From contig PMLV01000077.1 in assembly GCA_003160635.1 (NCBI GenBank), positions 67,386 through 131,385 on the forward strand: a stretch of DNA of 64,000 bases, in the 5' to 3' direction. The notes below the pieces were generated by a model. The model did no database searches. It was not told the origin of the DNA and worked only from the letters and a program-made list of their open reading frames with translations. Shown piece after piece: positions 38,467 through 46,603 of the stretch (the stretch's first letter is position 1; each line of letters begins with the position of its first letter). This stretch comes from Acidimicrobiaceae bacterium. Its GTDB lineage: Bacteria; Actinomycetota; Acidimicrobiia; Acidimicrobiales; RAAP-2. The translations under genes were made by a program, and so were the position numbers.

Positions 38467-39819
38467 GTGCGAATGGATGCGCGACGTGGCATCTTGGTGG
38501 CGAACCTAGATCGGGGAAATGAGGTGCCCAAAACGAGCAGTGCCATGGACGTAACGCCCTCTGCGAGCCGTTTGACGAATTCGCTACGTGACATTGGTTA
38601 CGACTTTGCCTCGGCGGTCGCAGATCTGGTTGATAACAGTATTTCCGCAGGATCACGGCAGATTGACATCGAACTTGTATATGAGGGCGAGAGTTCCTAC
38701 ATCCTAATTGCTGACGATGGCTGGGGAATGGGCGATGATGATCTCACCGAAGCGCTGAGGTTCGGTTCTCGTCGCGACTATCTGAACGATGAGCTAGGCA
38801 GGTACGGACTAGGTCTGAAGACCGCGTCACTGTCCCAATGCCGAAGGGTGACCGTAATGTCGAGGAGGACTCCGATTCAACGGAGGATATCGGCTCGCAC
38901 CTTGGATCTGGATCATATTATGGATACGGATCGCTGGGAACTGGTGGAGGTTCCGGAGGACACGTGGGCGTTCCGGGCGCTGGAATGGCTCGATTCATCC
39001 CCTGGCACCGTCGTGTGTTGGGAGAAACTCGATCGCGTTCTCCCCAAGGGACGTTCAGTTGGGGGAGGGCGGCGGCGAATCGAATCCTTATCAAATCGTC
39101 TTTCAGATCATCTGGGCATGATTTTCCACCGTTTTCTTGAGGGTTCTGCGCTGGATTGCCACCGCCTCGCCATTACTGTTAATGGACAGAAGGTACGGCC
39201 GTGGAACCCATTTGCACCTAAGGAGGAAGCTCGTATCGAGTTACCTCGTCGGCAGTTCGAAATCGTCGCAGGTGATGAAGTTGGTTTCGTATCCTTCACT
39301 CCCATCGTGCTGCCCGCTCGTAATCTATTTTCCGGAATTAACGAGTTTGAACGGATGAGCGGTCCTGCCAAATGGAACCGTCAGCAGGGGATATACGTTT
39401 ATCGCGCGGATCGTCTCGTTCAAAGCGGCGGATGGTGCGGGCTGCGAGCAATCGACGAACACACAAAGCTAGCTCGAGCGGCCATCGATTTTATGCCCGA
39501 GCTGGATGAGCTCTTTCGCATCAATGTGGCAAAGATGCGGGTTTCACTCCCGGTCGAAGTACGACCACTGATTGAACCTCACGTGACAGATCTATGTCAC
39601 CGAGCACAAGAGATGTACCGTCGCGACCTGCGAGAGGGTGTTAACCAAGAACCCCTCGGCACTGTTCGAGATGAGGTGACATCCTCTATTGACGCACAGG
39701 AGATTGGTGCGGCGATCCTGTCCGCGTCACTCGCAACAAAGACCACGGCCCAGTTGCAATCGATCGTTGACCACTTACGGCGGACTAACCCAAACGTAGT
39801 CAAACGGCTAGGTTGGTGA
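38467..39819 (+). CDS. GHKL ATPase, MORC/MutL/HSP90-like
   Basis: DFASAVADLVDNSISAGSRQIDIEL, ILIADDGWGMGDDDLTEALRFGSRR, GRYGLGLKTASLSQCRRVTV. Confidence 0.88.
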   Translation: MRMDARRGILVANLDRGNEVPKTSSAMDVTPSASRLTNSLRDIGYDFASAVADLVDNSISAGSRQIDIELVYEGESSYILIADDGWGMGDDDLTEALRFGSRRDYLNDELGRYGLGLKTASLSQCRRVTVMSRRTPIQRRISARTLDLDHIMDTDRWELVEVPEDTWAFRALEWLDSSPGTVVCWEKLDRVLPKGRSVGGGRRRIESLSNRLSDHLGMIFHRFLEGSALDCHRLAITVNGQKVRPWNPFAPKEEARIELPRRQFEIVAGDEVGFVSFTPIVLPARNLFSGINEFERMSGPAKWNRQQGIYVYRADRLVQSGGWCGLRAIDEHTKLARAAIDFMPELDELFRINVAKMRVSLPVEVRPLIEPHVTDLCHRAQEMYRRDLREGVNQEPLGTVRDEVTSSIDAQEIGAAILSASLATKTTAQLQSIVDHLRRTNPNVVKRLGW

Positions 39820-41785
39820 TCTCAAGAACCTCTTGGTAGCAGTTTTCAGCTGCGAACTTACATCCATCCAGGAGGGGACAGTGTCCGCAGTCTGGCGACC
39901 GACCCGCCGTGCATGTCGATGCCGCCAGTTCCATCAGTGCCAAGTGGGCATCTTGTGCACGGTCCTCGCCTCCGATCAATCGTGCAACAGCAAGACGTCC
40001 ATCGCTGTAACGGTTTTTATGCTCAACATTTTCGCCAAGAAATCGGGCGGCAACTCGCAGAACGCCATTGATAACTAACACAGGCTCATCACGATCTTCC
40101 GAATAGCTTGGGCAGACAAGCACAGCTAAATCCGCCACCGTCGAATTCACACCAGGAGCGGCAGCCAACTCTGGGGCTTCTGCATTCCTACCAATCGCAG
40201 CTGGGTGCGCGACAAACCATTTGGCCGCCGACTTGACTAGCTCTAATCGGTCAGAGCGTCCCCTGATCTTGGCATACAGCTCGAGTGCCTTCAGATTCGA
40301 GGGCTCAAGCGAGTCAGCCGGCGTCACAAGTTGACGGGTAGCGGCCCACGCTTCCTGAACGTGGTCGCGAGCTAACCGCGACCACATGGTCTCAGCTTGG
40401 ATTACTTGCCAGCGTGATTCAGCTTTGAGCCATGGAGTCGTAAGTCTCTTTCGACGACGAAACCAGGTGGCGAGAGTCTTTGATATATCACGCGTAGACC
40501 AAGGTTCAGCGTGTGAGTAGTGCAGCGAGTCGAGCACAGCTCGCCCAAGGTGATTTGCCAACATGGGGGGAACGGCGTTTCCTATCTGGCGAAAAGCAGC
40601 GGAAGGGGGTCCCGCAAAGCGGACATGGTCTGGAAAGGTCTGTATGCGTGCCGCCTCCCGAACGGTGATGGTTCGATCCTGCTCGGGATGGATGAATCCG
40701 TACCCGTCCTTCGCAATGTGAGCTGTAATCGTTCGACTTAGCCCGTTCCAGTCAAGGCGCTTGTACTTATCGTCGAAAATATCGGATCGATACCTCTTCA
40801 GGTGTTCATCAATGTCCGCATATCGCGTCGTCGAATCCATCTGCGCAAATGCGAGTGCATCATCCTCTCGGACTGGCCGCGTTATGTGGTCATATAGCCG
40901 ATGCGTAAGACGACCAGTAAGGCCCTTCCGCATTTCGCGCTGGAACTCCGTTTGTGGCACCAATGGATAGTTCGCCCAGCCTGATGCGACAGGATCCGAA
41001 GGATCGTCCCCGTTATCAGGCCGCCAACCCCCTCCCACTTCGGGCAAATCACCGATGGCGTTTCGAAGGTTGATCTCGGTGGCGGCCGGCACTGGCCAAT
41101 CAAACCGGACTCCATGCGCTAGTCCGATGAGAATTAGGCGGCTCCGAGTCTGTGGAACACCGTATTCCCAGGCGGGAACAACCCGTTCCTCAACTGAGTA
41201 CCCCATCAGCTCGAGTTCATCGACCATTGAGCGCAAAATCCACATATCTCTGTCCAACGCCATGTCAGGCACATTTTCCATGAGAACGGCTGTGGGTCTA
41301 GCTATCGAAACGATCCAAAGGAAAGCCTGCCATAGATCCTTTCGCATGTCGTGTTCAGGTCTAACGCCTTGGCGAACAAGATTCCGAAGACCGGAACGCC
41401 CGACGCGCGAAAACGCTTGGCAAGGTGGCCCACCAGCGATAAGGGTTACGCCTAATGTGCGAATGAAGTTGGCGACTTCTTCGACAACGGCGTCATTCCC
41501 GAGATCCCAGTTCGCGCTGAGGCCGGGGTGATAGGCGCGGTGGGTTTCGAGAGCGAACTCGTCGTTATCAACACCGAGGATTACATCGAAACCAGCCTCC
41601 GCGAGGCCTAAGCTCAAACCGCCGGCGCCACAGAACAGATCGACCGCCAACGGGCGCTTCAGCCGCGCCAAGAGATCGACGAGTTCGTCTTTGTTCGAGA
41701 CGGCTAGAGGATGTGGTTTCAACTTGACGTACGGACCACGCACCATCTTGACGGCGTACGGGTCCCTTACTTTGATTGTCGCCAC
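39800..41785 (-). CDS. DNA cytosine-5 methyltransferase with C-terminal HhH-GPD/Fe-S-like region
   Basis: AVDLFCGAGGLSLGLAEAGFDVILGVDND, GGPPCQAFSRVGR, MENVPDM; C-terminal LAAAPGVNSTVADLAVLV and CTAGRSPDCGHCPLLDGC (C-x7-C-x2-C-x5-C). Confidence 0.92.
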   Translation of the reverse strand: MATIKVRDPYAVKMVRGPYVKLKPHPLAVSNKDELVDLLARLKRPLAVDLFCGAGGLSLGLAEAGFDVILGVDNDEFALETHRAYHPGLSANWDLGNDAVVEEVANFIRTLGVTLIAGGPPCQAFSRVGRSGLRNLVRQGVRPEHDMRKDLWQAFLWIVSIARPTAVLMENVPDMALDRDMWILRSMVDELELMGYSVEERVVPAWEYGVPQTRSRLILIGLAHGVRFDWPVPAATEINLRNAIGDLPEVGGGWRPDNGDDPSDPVASGWANYPLVPQTEFQREMRKGLTGRLTHRLYDHITRPVREDDALAFAQMDSTTRYADIDEHLKRYRSDIFDDKYKRLDWNGLSRTITAHIAKDGYGFIHPEQDRTITVREAARIQTFPDHVRFAGPPSAAFRQIGNAVPPMLANHLGRAVLDSLHYSHAEPWSTRDISKTLATWFRRRKRLTTPWLKAESRWQVIQAETMWSRLARDHVQEAWAATRQLVTPADSLEPSNLKALELYAKIRGRSDRLELVKSAAKWFVAHPAAIGRNAEAPELAAAPGVNSTVADLAVLVCPSYSEDRDEPVLVINGVLRVAARFLGENVEHKNRYSDGRLAVARLIGGEDRAQDAHLALMELAASTCTAGRSPDCGHCPLLDGCKFAAENCYQEVLEITNLAV

Positions 41786-41907
41786 CTCTATTTACCGGGT
41801 TCCATTCTCCGCCTCTCGGCGTCTCTGTACACTCTCTAGTCAGAGGGAGCCTAGACGAGCGCTGTATCGACCTGTTGGAGGCGAAGGGTTGAAGGAGGCT
41901 TGGCTTC

Positions 41908-42216
41908 CTAACCGCCGAGTTCACCAACCGGGTTTGAAATCGCACCGAAGGCTGCCGTCCGCTCCGCAATGATCCGGATGACTTCCGATTGCGGAAGCCC
42001 AACCTCCAGTGCACCCGACGAGGCGAGGATTTCGGCCTTGATGATCGCACCAGTGGCGCCGACCGCGGGAACTGTCAGCTCGATCATCCAGCCTTCGGCG
42101 TCTATAGAACCCAGTGCTCCATACATCTCCAGACGGTGGAGCAGGGTTGAAAACGGACCATTTGGAGCGGGTTCGCCACCGAATACCACAAATCTAACTT
42201 CTACGCGCCATTCCAC
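41908..42216 (-). CDS. Hypothetical protein upstream of the methyltransferase
   Basis: 102-aa ORF, same strand as the methyltransferase; no family recognised. Confidence 0.5.
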   Translation of the reverse strand: MEWRVEVRFVVFGGEPAPNGPFSTLLHRLEMYGALGSIDAEGWMIELTVPAVGATGAIIKAEILASSGALEVGLPQSEVIRIIAERTAAFGAISNPVGELGG

Positions 42217-42316
42217 GATACCTCCCGAGTACTCCAGATCGCTTCTCCATTGAACGGTCTCGCTTCATACAGGATTTGGAACATCGACTCGAACTGCCTC
42301 GAGGCTCCCTCCGTAA

Positions 42317-42364
42317 CGGGGCCGAAAGGCCCCGACCGCCTGCCGAGGCGGCGGCGCAGCCGCC
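42317..42364. other. Cluster of three strong GC hairpins (CGGGGCC-GAAA-GGCCCCG; CCGCCT-GCCG-AGGCGG; CGGCGGC-GCA-GCCGCCG)
   Basis: Perfect inverted repeats read directly from the sequence. Confidence 0.7.
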
Positions 42365-42713
42365 GGCCGACGGCGGGGCGGCTTGAAGCAGTAGAGAAAA
42401 CTCCTGAATTACGGGGTCAGTGTTGCGGGGATCTCATCTAACTCTCCTTCTTCTCATTTCCTTCTTTCTGCTCTTTCCCTCTCCATCCTCGTTCTTGTTC
42501 GTTGGTCTTCTTTGTGAGTCGTTGGATCTTTGTCTCTTGTCATTTCCAGACTCATCCTCAACCTCCTTTCGGTGTTTCGTGATGGACCTCTCAGTCTGTT
42601 GCAGTGACGAATTCAGCAATGTCGTGACCTGGTGTTTGTTCGGTTCGGTCTCGCGAATTGGCCATTCATAGGTAGGGAAGGAATTCGCCTTCCCCCTTTG
42701 AAGGGGAGCACCA

Positions 42714-43030
42714 TGCGACTACCCGTAGACACCAGTGCCGTGAACTTCGTCTCGGCCGGACCACCCGAGCCGGCGATCGATTTCGGCACCAAGGCGCAGA
42801 AGACCGACGACAAGGGTCTCGGCATCAACCAGGTCCACCTCTTCGTCGTCGGCGGCGGTACCCGTGAAGTGATCACGGTCAAGGTGGCCGGAGAGCTCAA
42901 GGGCATCGGCGAGTTCACCCCGGTCAAGGTGACCGAGCTGGTGGCCACGACCTGGAACATGGAGGACCGCTCCGGTGTCTCGTTCCGGGCGCTCAAGGTC
43001 GAGGTCCTCACTCAGCGGACTAGCGCCTGA
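42714..43030 (+). CDS. SCO3933-family-like regulatory protein of an AICE
   Basis: MRLPVDTSAVNFVSAGPPEPAIDFGTKAQKTDDKGLGINQVHLFVVGGG..., upstream of FtsK and Rep genes. Confidence 0.65.
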
Positions 43031-43173
43031 TGGAACGGTTCTTCGGGATCGTGCTGACCATGATGGTGGTGCTGATGCTGCTCGGATTCGTCCTGGCGCA
43101 TCTGGCCATCGCCATCTTCTTGTTGCTGGCCGCCGGTCTCATCGGGCGTCAGCTGCGCCGGCACGGTGCCTGA
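43030..43173 (+). CDS. Small membrane protein
   Basis: ATGGAACGGTTC... MERFFGIVLTMMVVLMLLGFVLAHLAIAIFLLLAAGLIGRQLRRHGA; ATGA-like overlap with the previous gene. Confidence 0.6.
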   Translation: MERFFGIVLTMMVVLMLLGFVLAHLAIAIFLLLAAGLIGRQLRRHGA

Positions 43174-44464
43174 GCGCCGCATCCGGACCCTCGGCTCCTA
43201 CTCCCGGATGGCGTTGGCTGTCCGGGGGTGGGGGTTCGAGGTGATCCTGACCATGTCCATCCTGGTGCTCTGGCACGTGGGGACCTTCATCGACGGAGAC
43301 GGGATGGGCGTGCTCTTCGTCGGTGCGGCCGGCATTGCGCTCTGGAGGATTCCCGGTCTCGCCACCCGCCTGGCCAAGAAGTTACGCGACCAATCCTGTC
43401 GGCGTTGGTTCTGCGACGTCCTCATCAGCTGCGGGGTGATCAGCCGGCACGGCCAGATCCCCAAGGTCGAAGCGTTCGAGAAGACTCCGGCCGGCGAGCG
43501 GGTCCGCTTGCGCATACCCGCCGGGTTCTCGAGCGAAGAAATCGAAGCAGTCGGCCCGTCTCTGGCCGCCACCATCGGGGCCCGCGAGGTCAGGGTGCTC
43601 CGTGATCCGGGCAACGCCGCCCTGGCCCAGTTCTCCATCATCTGGCGCGACGCGCTTTCGGCACCTGCACCCCCGTGGCCCGTCCCGACGGGGTCGTTGT
43701 GGGAGCCCATCTCACTCGGCATCGACGAAGACGGCAACCCGGTCCGCATCGGCCTGCCGGAGAGGAACCTGTTGCTGGGTGGCGAGCCCGGTGCGGGCAA
43801 GTCCGCTGCCCTCTCCCTTCTGATCGCAGCCGCCGCGCTCGATCCCTCCGTCCACCTCACACTGCTCGACGGCAAGCAGGTCGAGCTCGCCCCGTGGGCC
43901 GGCTCGGCTGAGCACTTCGTCGGCCCCGACATGGAAGGGGCGATCGGGGTCCTCAAAGGACTGTGCACCGAGATGGACCGGCGCTACGCCACCTTGTTGG
44001 CCGCCGGCCTGCGCAAGATCAAGCCGGGGGGTGAGTTCGGACTCCATGTGGTCGCCATCGACGAGTTGGCCTTCTACATGCGCGGTGGCAAGCGGGACGA
44101 GCGCAACGAGCTGACCGAGACGCTGCGGGACCTGATCTCTCGGGGACGGGCCGCCGGCATCATCGTCATCGCCGCCACCCAGAAGCCGAGCAGCGAGATC
44201 ATCCCCACCTTCGTGCGGGACCTCTTCTCCTTCCGCATGGCGTTGCGCTGCACCACGCCCGAGGCTTCCGACACCGTGCTCGGACAGGGCTGGGCCTCCC
44301 AGGGCTACTCGGCCTCCACCTTGGACCCGACCGCCCGAGGAGTCGGATTCCTGCTGGCCGAAGGTGCCGTGCCGGTCAAGATCCGCACGCACTATCTCGA
44401 TGACGCCACCATTGCCGCCCTCACCAACCGGGCCGAGCGAGCCCGGGGTGGTGGCAGCCAATGA
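43166..44464 (+). CDS. FtsK/SpoIIIE-like DNA translocase (TraSA-type transfer protein)
   Basis: NLLLGGEPGAGKSAALSLLIAAAALDPSVHLTLLDGKQVEL, IIVIAATQKPSSEIIPTFVRDLFSFRMALR. Confidence 0.9.
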   Translation: MPERRIRTLGSYSRMALAVRGWGFEVILTMSILVLWHVGTFIDGDGMGVLFVGAAGIALWRIPGLATRLAKKLRDQSCRRWFCDVLISCGVISRHGQIPKVEAFEKTPAGERVRLRIPAGFSSEEIEAVGPSLAATIGAREVRVLRDPGNAALAQFSIIWRDALSAPAPPWPVPTGSLWEPISLGIDEDGNPVRIGLPERNLLLGGEPGAGKSAALSLLIAAAALDPSVHLTLLDGKQVELAPWAGSAEHFVGPDMEGAIGVLKGLCTEMDRRYATLLAAGLRKIKPGGEFGLHVVAIDELAFYMRGGKRDERNELTETLRDLISRGRAAGIIVIAATQKPSSEIIPTFVRDLFSFRMALRCTTPEASDTVLGQGWASQGYSASTLDPTARGVGFLLAEGAVPVKIRTHYLDDATIAALTNRAERARGGGSQ

Positions 44465-45762
44465 AGTCGGCCGCCGAGTGGCGCGAGATCCTGATCGAGG
44501 TCAATCAGGCCGGCGGCTGTGCCCATCCCATCCGGCTGCAGGGCAACCGCCTCGAGCGGGTCAACGGCGAGTTGGTCGACACCGGCATCGTCGTCCCCTG
44601 CAAGGACCGTCGGGCCGCCGTCTGCCCGTCATGCTCCCGTCTGTATCAAGCCGACGCCTGGCAACTGGTGGCGGCCGGGATCCGGGGCGGCAAGGGGGTC
44701 AGTCCCGACGTCATCGACCATCCCCAGCTCTTCGTCACCCTCACCGCCCCGTCCTTCGGTCCCGTCCACAGTCGGTCCCGATCGGGGACGGTCGGCCGAC
44801 CGTGCCGGCCACGGCGTGGCGCTCCGTCGTGTCCACACGGAGTGTCCATGGCCTGCAACGAGCGACACCCCGACGGCGACCCTGCCCTCGGTGAACCGCT
44901 CTGCGCCGACTGTTTCGACTACCGGGGCGTCGTGCTGTGGAACGCCCACGTCCCGGCCTTGTGGGAACGGACCTCTTCGGAGCTCTACCGGGCCGTGGCC
45001 AAGGCCGGACACCTGAGCACCAAAGACGTGCGCTCGATGGTCCGGCTCTCCTACATGAAGGTGGTCGAGTTCCAACGCCGCGGATTGGTCCACCTCCACG
45101 TGGTGATCCGGGCCGACGGCCGGGACGGTCCTTCCGAGCAAGCCCCAACCTGGCTCGGCCTCGAGTTGCTCATCGCGGCCGTCAACGACGCCGTGGGCCG
45201 AGCCACCGTGGCCGTGCCCGCAGTCGGCGGCACTCCTCTTTCCCGGGCGTCGTGGGGTGCCGAGCGCGACGTGCGGGTACTGGTCCCGAGCCAGTCCGGC
45301 GACAGCACGGCCATCGCCGCCTACGTGGCCAAGTACGCCACCAAGACGGCCGACGGGACCCCATGGCTGGCCCATCCGATCCGCTCGAGGGCGCAACTGG
45401 AACGACTCGTGCTCCGGCCGCACATTGTCCGCCTGGTGCGTGAAGCCTGGACGCTCGGTCAGCACAAGGAACTGCACTCGCTTCGCCTCCAGGCCCATGC
45501 CCACACGTTGGGCTACACCGGCCAGTTCTCGTCGAAGAGCTTGCGTTTCTCCACCACCTTCGGGGCGCTCCGCCAGGCCCGCGTACTCCACGTCAAAGGC
45601 GTCCGGGACGACGCTCTCGACTTCGACGGAGAGTGGCGCTACGCCGGTCGGGGCTACGTCCATCCCGAGTCGAATCAGGTGGCCGCAACGCTCCTCGAGG
45701 CCACCGCAGGGGGCCTGCAGGAGTTCCACACGACTTCCACAAACAGTTCCACAACGCCATGA
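44461..45762 (+). CDS. RepSA-like replication initiator
   Basis: VVPCKDRRAAVCPSCSRLYQADAWQLV, HPQLFVTLTAPSFGPVHSR, VHLHVVIRADG; overlaps ftsK-like gene. Confidence 0.85.
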   Translation: MKSAAEWREILIEVNQAGGCAHPIRLQGNRLERVNGELVDTGIVVPCKDRRAAVCPSCSRLYQADAWQLVAAGIRGGKGVSPDVIDHPQLFVTLTAPSFGPVHSRSRSGTVGRPCRPRRGAPSCPHGVSMACNERHPDGDPALGEPLCADCFDYRGVVLWNAHVPALWERTSSELYRAVAKAGHLSTKDVRSMVRLSYMKVVEFQRRGLVHLHVVIRADGRDGPSEQAPTWLGLELLIAAVNDAVGRATVAVPAVGGTPLSRASWGAERDVRVLVPSQSGDSTAIAAYVAKYATKTADGTPWLAHPIRSRAQLERLVLRPHIVRLVREAWTLGQHKELHSLRLQAHAHTLGYTGQFSSKSLRFSTTFGALRQARVLHVKGVRDDALDFDGEWRYAGRGYVHPESNQVAATLLEATAGGLQEFHTTSTNSSTTP

Positions 45763-45812
45763 CCTGGAAGAACGTCCAAAAGTTTTTTCTCGTGTGGAAC
45801 GTTTTGTGGAAC
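45722..45812. repeat. Iteron-like cluster of GTTCCACA/TGTGGAAC
   Basis: gttccaca 45723, cttccaca about 45734, gttccaca 45746, then tgtggaac 45793 and 45805 in inverse orientation. Confidence 0.6.
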
Positions 45813-45857
45813 GGTTTGAGGAGAGGTTTGTCGTACCTCATTTGTCGCAATGGGTGC

Positions 45858-46592
45858 ATGACATCAACCCGCAGTCCTCTCACCCTCCTGGGCGACCACG
45901 TGGTGCACCTCATGCGAACCGGAGCCGGAGACCGGGCCATGACCCGATTCTCCGAGGCCGGGCTTGGCGTAGATTCCGCCCGGCACCTCACCGTCTGGTT
46001 GCGCCAAGGGGAGCGTGTTGCCCGGCGGCCCGGCCGGATTCGCATCGTCGAGTTTCTGGCCATCCTGGCGCCCGACGACGAGGTCGCCGCCCTGTGTCTC
46101 GTGGTTCTGCTGCGCCCCGAACTGACGTGGATGACCCGAATCGCCACCCGTGATCTCGTAGGACCCGAGGAGGCGGAGGCCGATGCGGTGGCCGTAGCCT
46201 GGGAGGTGGTCACCAAGGGGCACAGCGACTCCGGACCGATCCGCCACCCCGCCTTGGTGAATGCGATCTGGACTCAGGTCCGCCGCTCGTCGGGGTTGCG
46301 GCGACAGGGTCATCTCGACACCGTCCCCCTGACCGAGGACCTCGACCAGCCGGCTCCGCTGGACGATCATCTGGAGCGTTGGCCTGGGCTGCTCGCTGCC
46401 GCCGTTGCAAGGGGGGTATTGACGCCCCGCCAGGTCGTGGTCATCGCCCAGACCCGCATGGAGGGGCGCCCGCTGATCGAGGTCGCCACCACCCTTGGCC
46501 GGACCTACGACTCGCTGCGCATGGAGCGGGCTCGGGCTGAAGCCGCCCTGCGCCAGTTCGCCCTCCCCTACGTCGAATCGGAGGAGGAGTGA
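45858..46592 (+). CDS. Sigma-70-like regulatory protein
   Basis: RGVLTPRQVVVIAQTRMEGRPLIEVATTLGRTYDSLRMERARAEAALR region-4-like HTH; start uncertain. Confidence 0.55.
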   Translation: MTSTRSPLTLLGDHVVHLMRTGAGDRAMTRFSEAGLGVDSARHLTVWLRQGERVARRPGRIRIVEFLAILAPDDEVAALCLVVLLRPELTWMTRIATRDLVGPEEAEADAVAVAWEVVTKGHSDSGPIRHPALVNAIWTQVRRSSGLRRQGHLDTVPLTEDLDQPAPLDDHLERWPGLLAAAVARGVLTPRQVVVIAQTRMEGRPLIEVATTLGRTYDSLRMERARAEAALRQFALPYVESEEE

Positions 46593-46603
46593 GCGCCCCG
46601 ACC

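Noticed and set aside
42434-42619. 61-aa basic ORF on the minus strand of the pyrimidine tract
   Set aside because: Its Lys/Arg/Glu/Ser composition is explained by the polypurine strand; no ribosome-binding or homology support.
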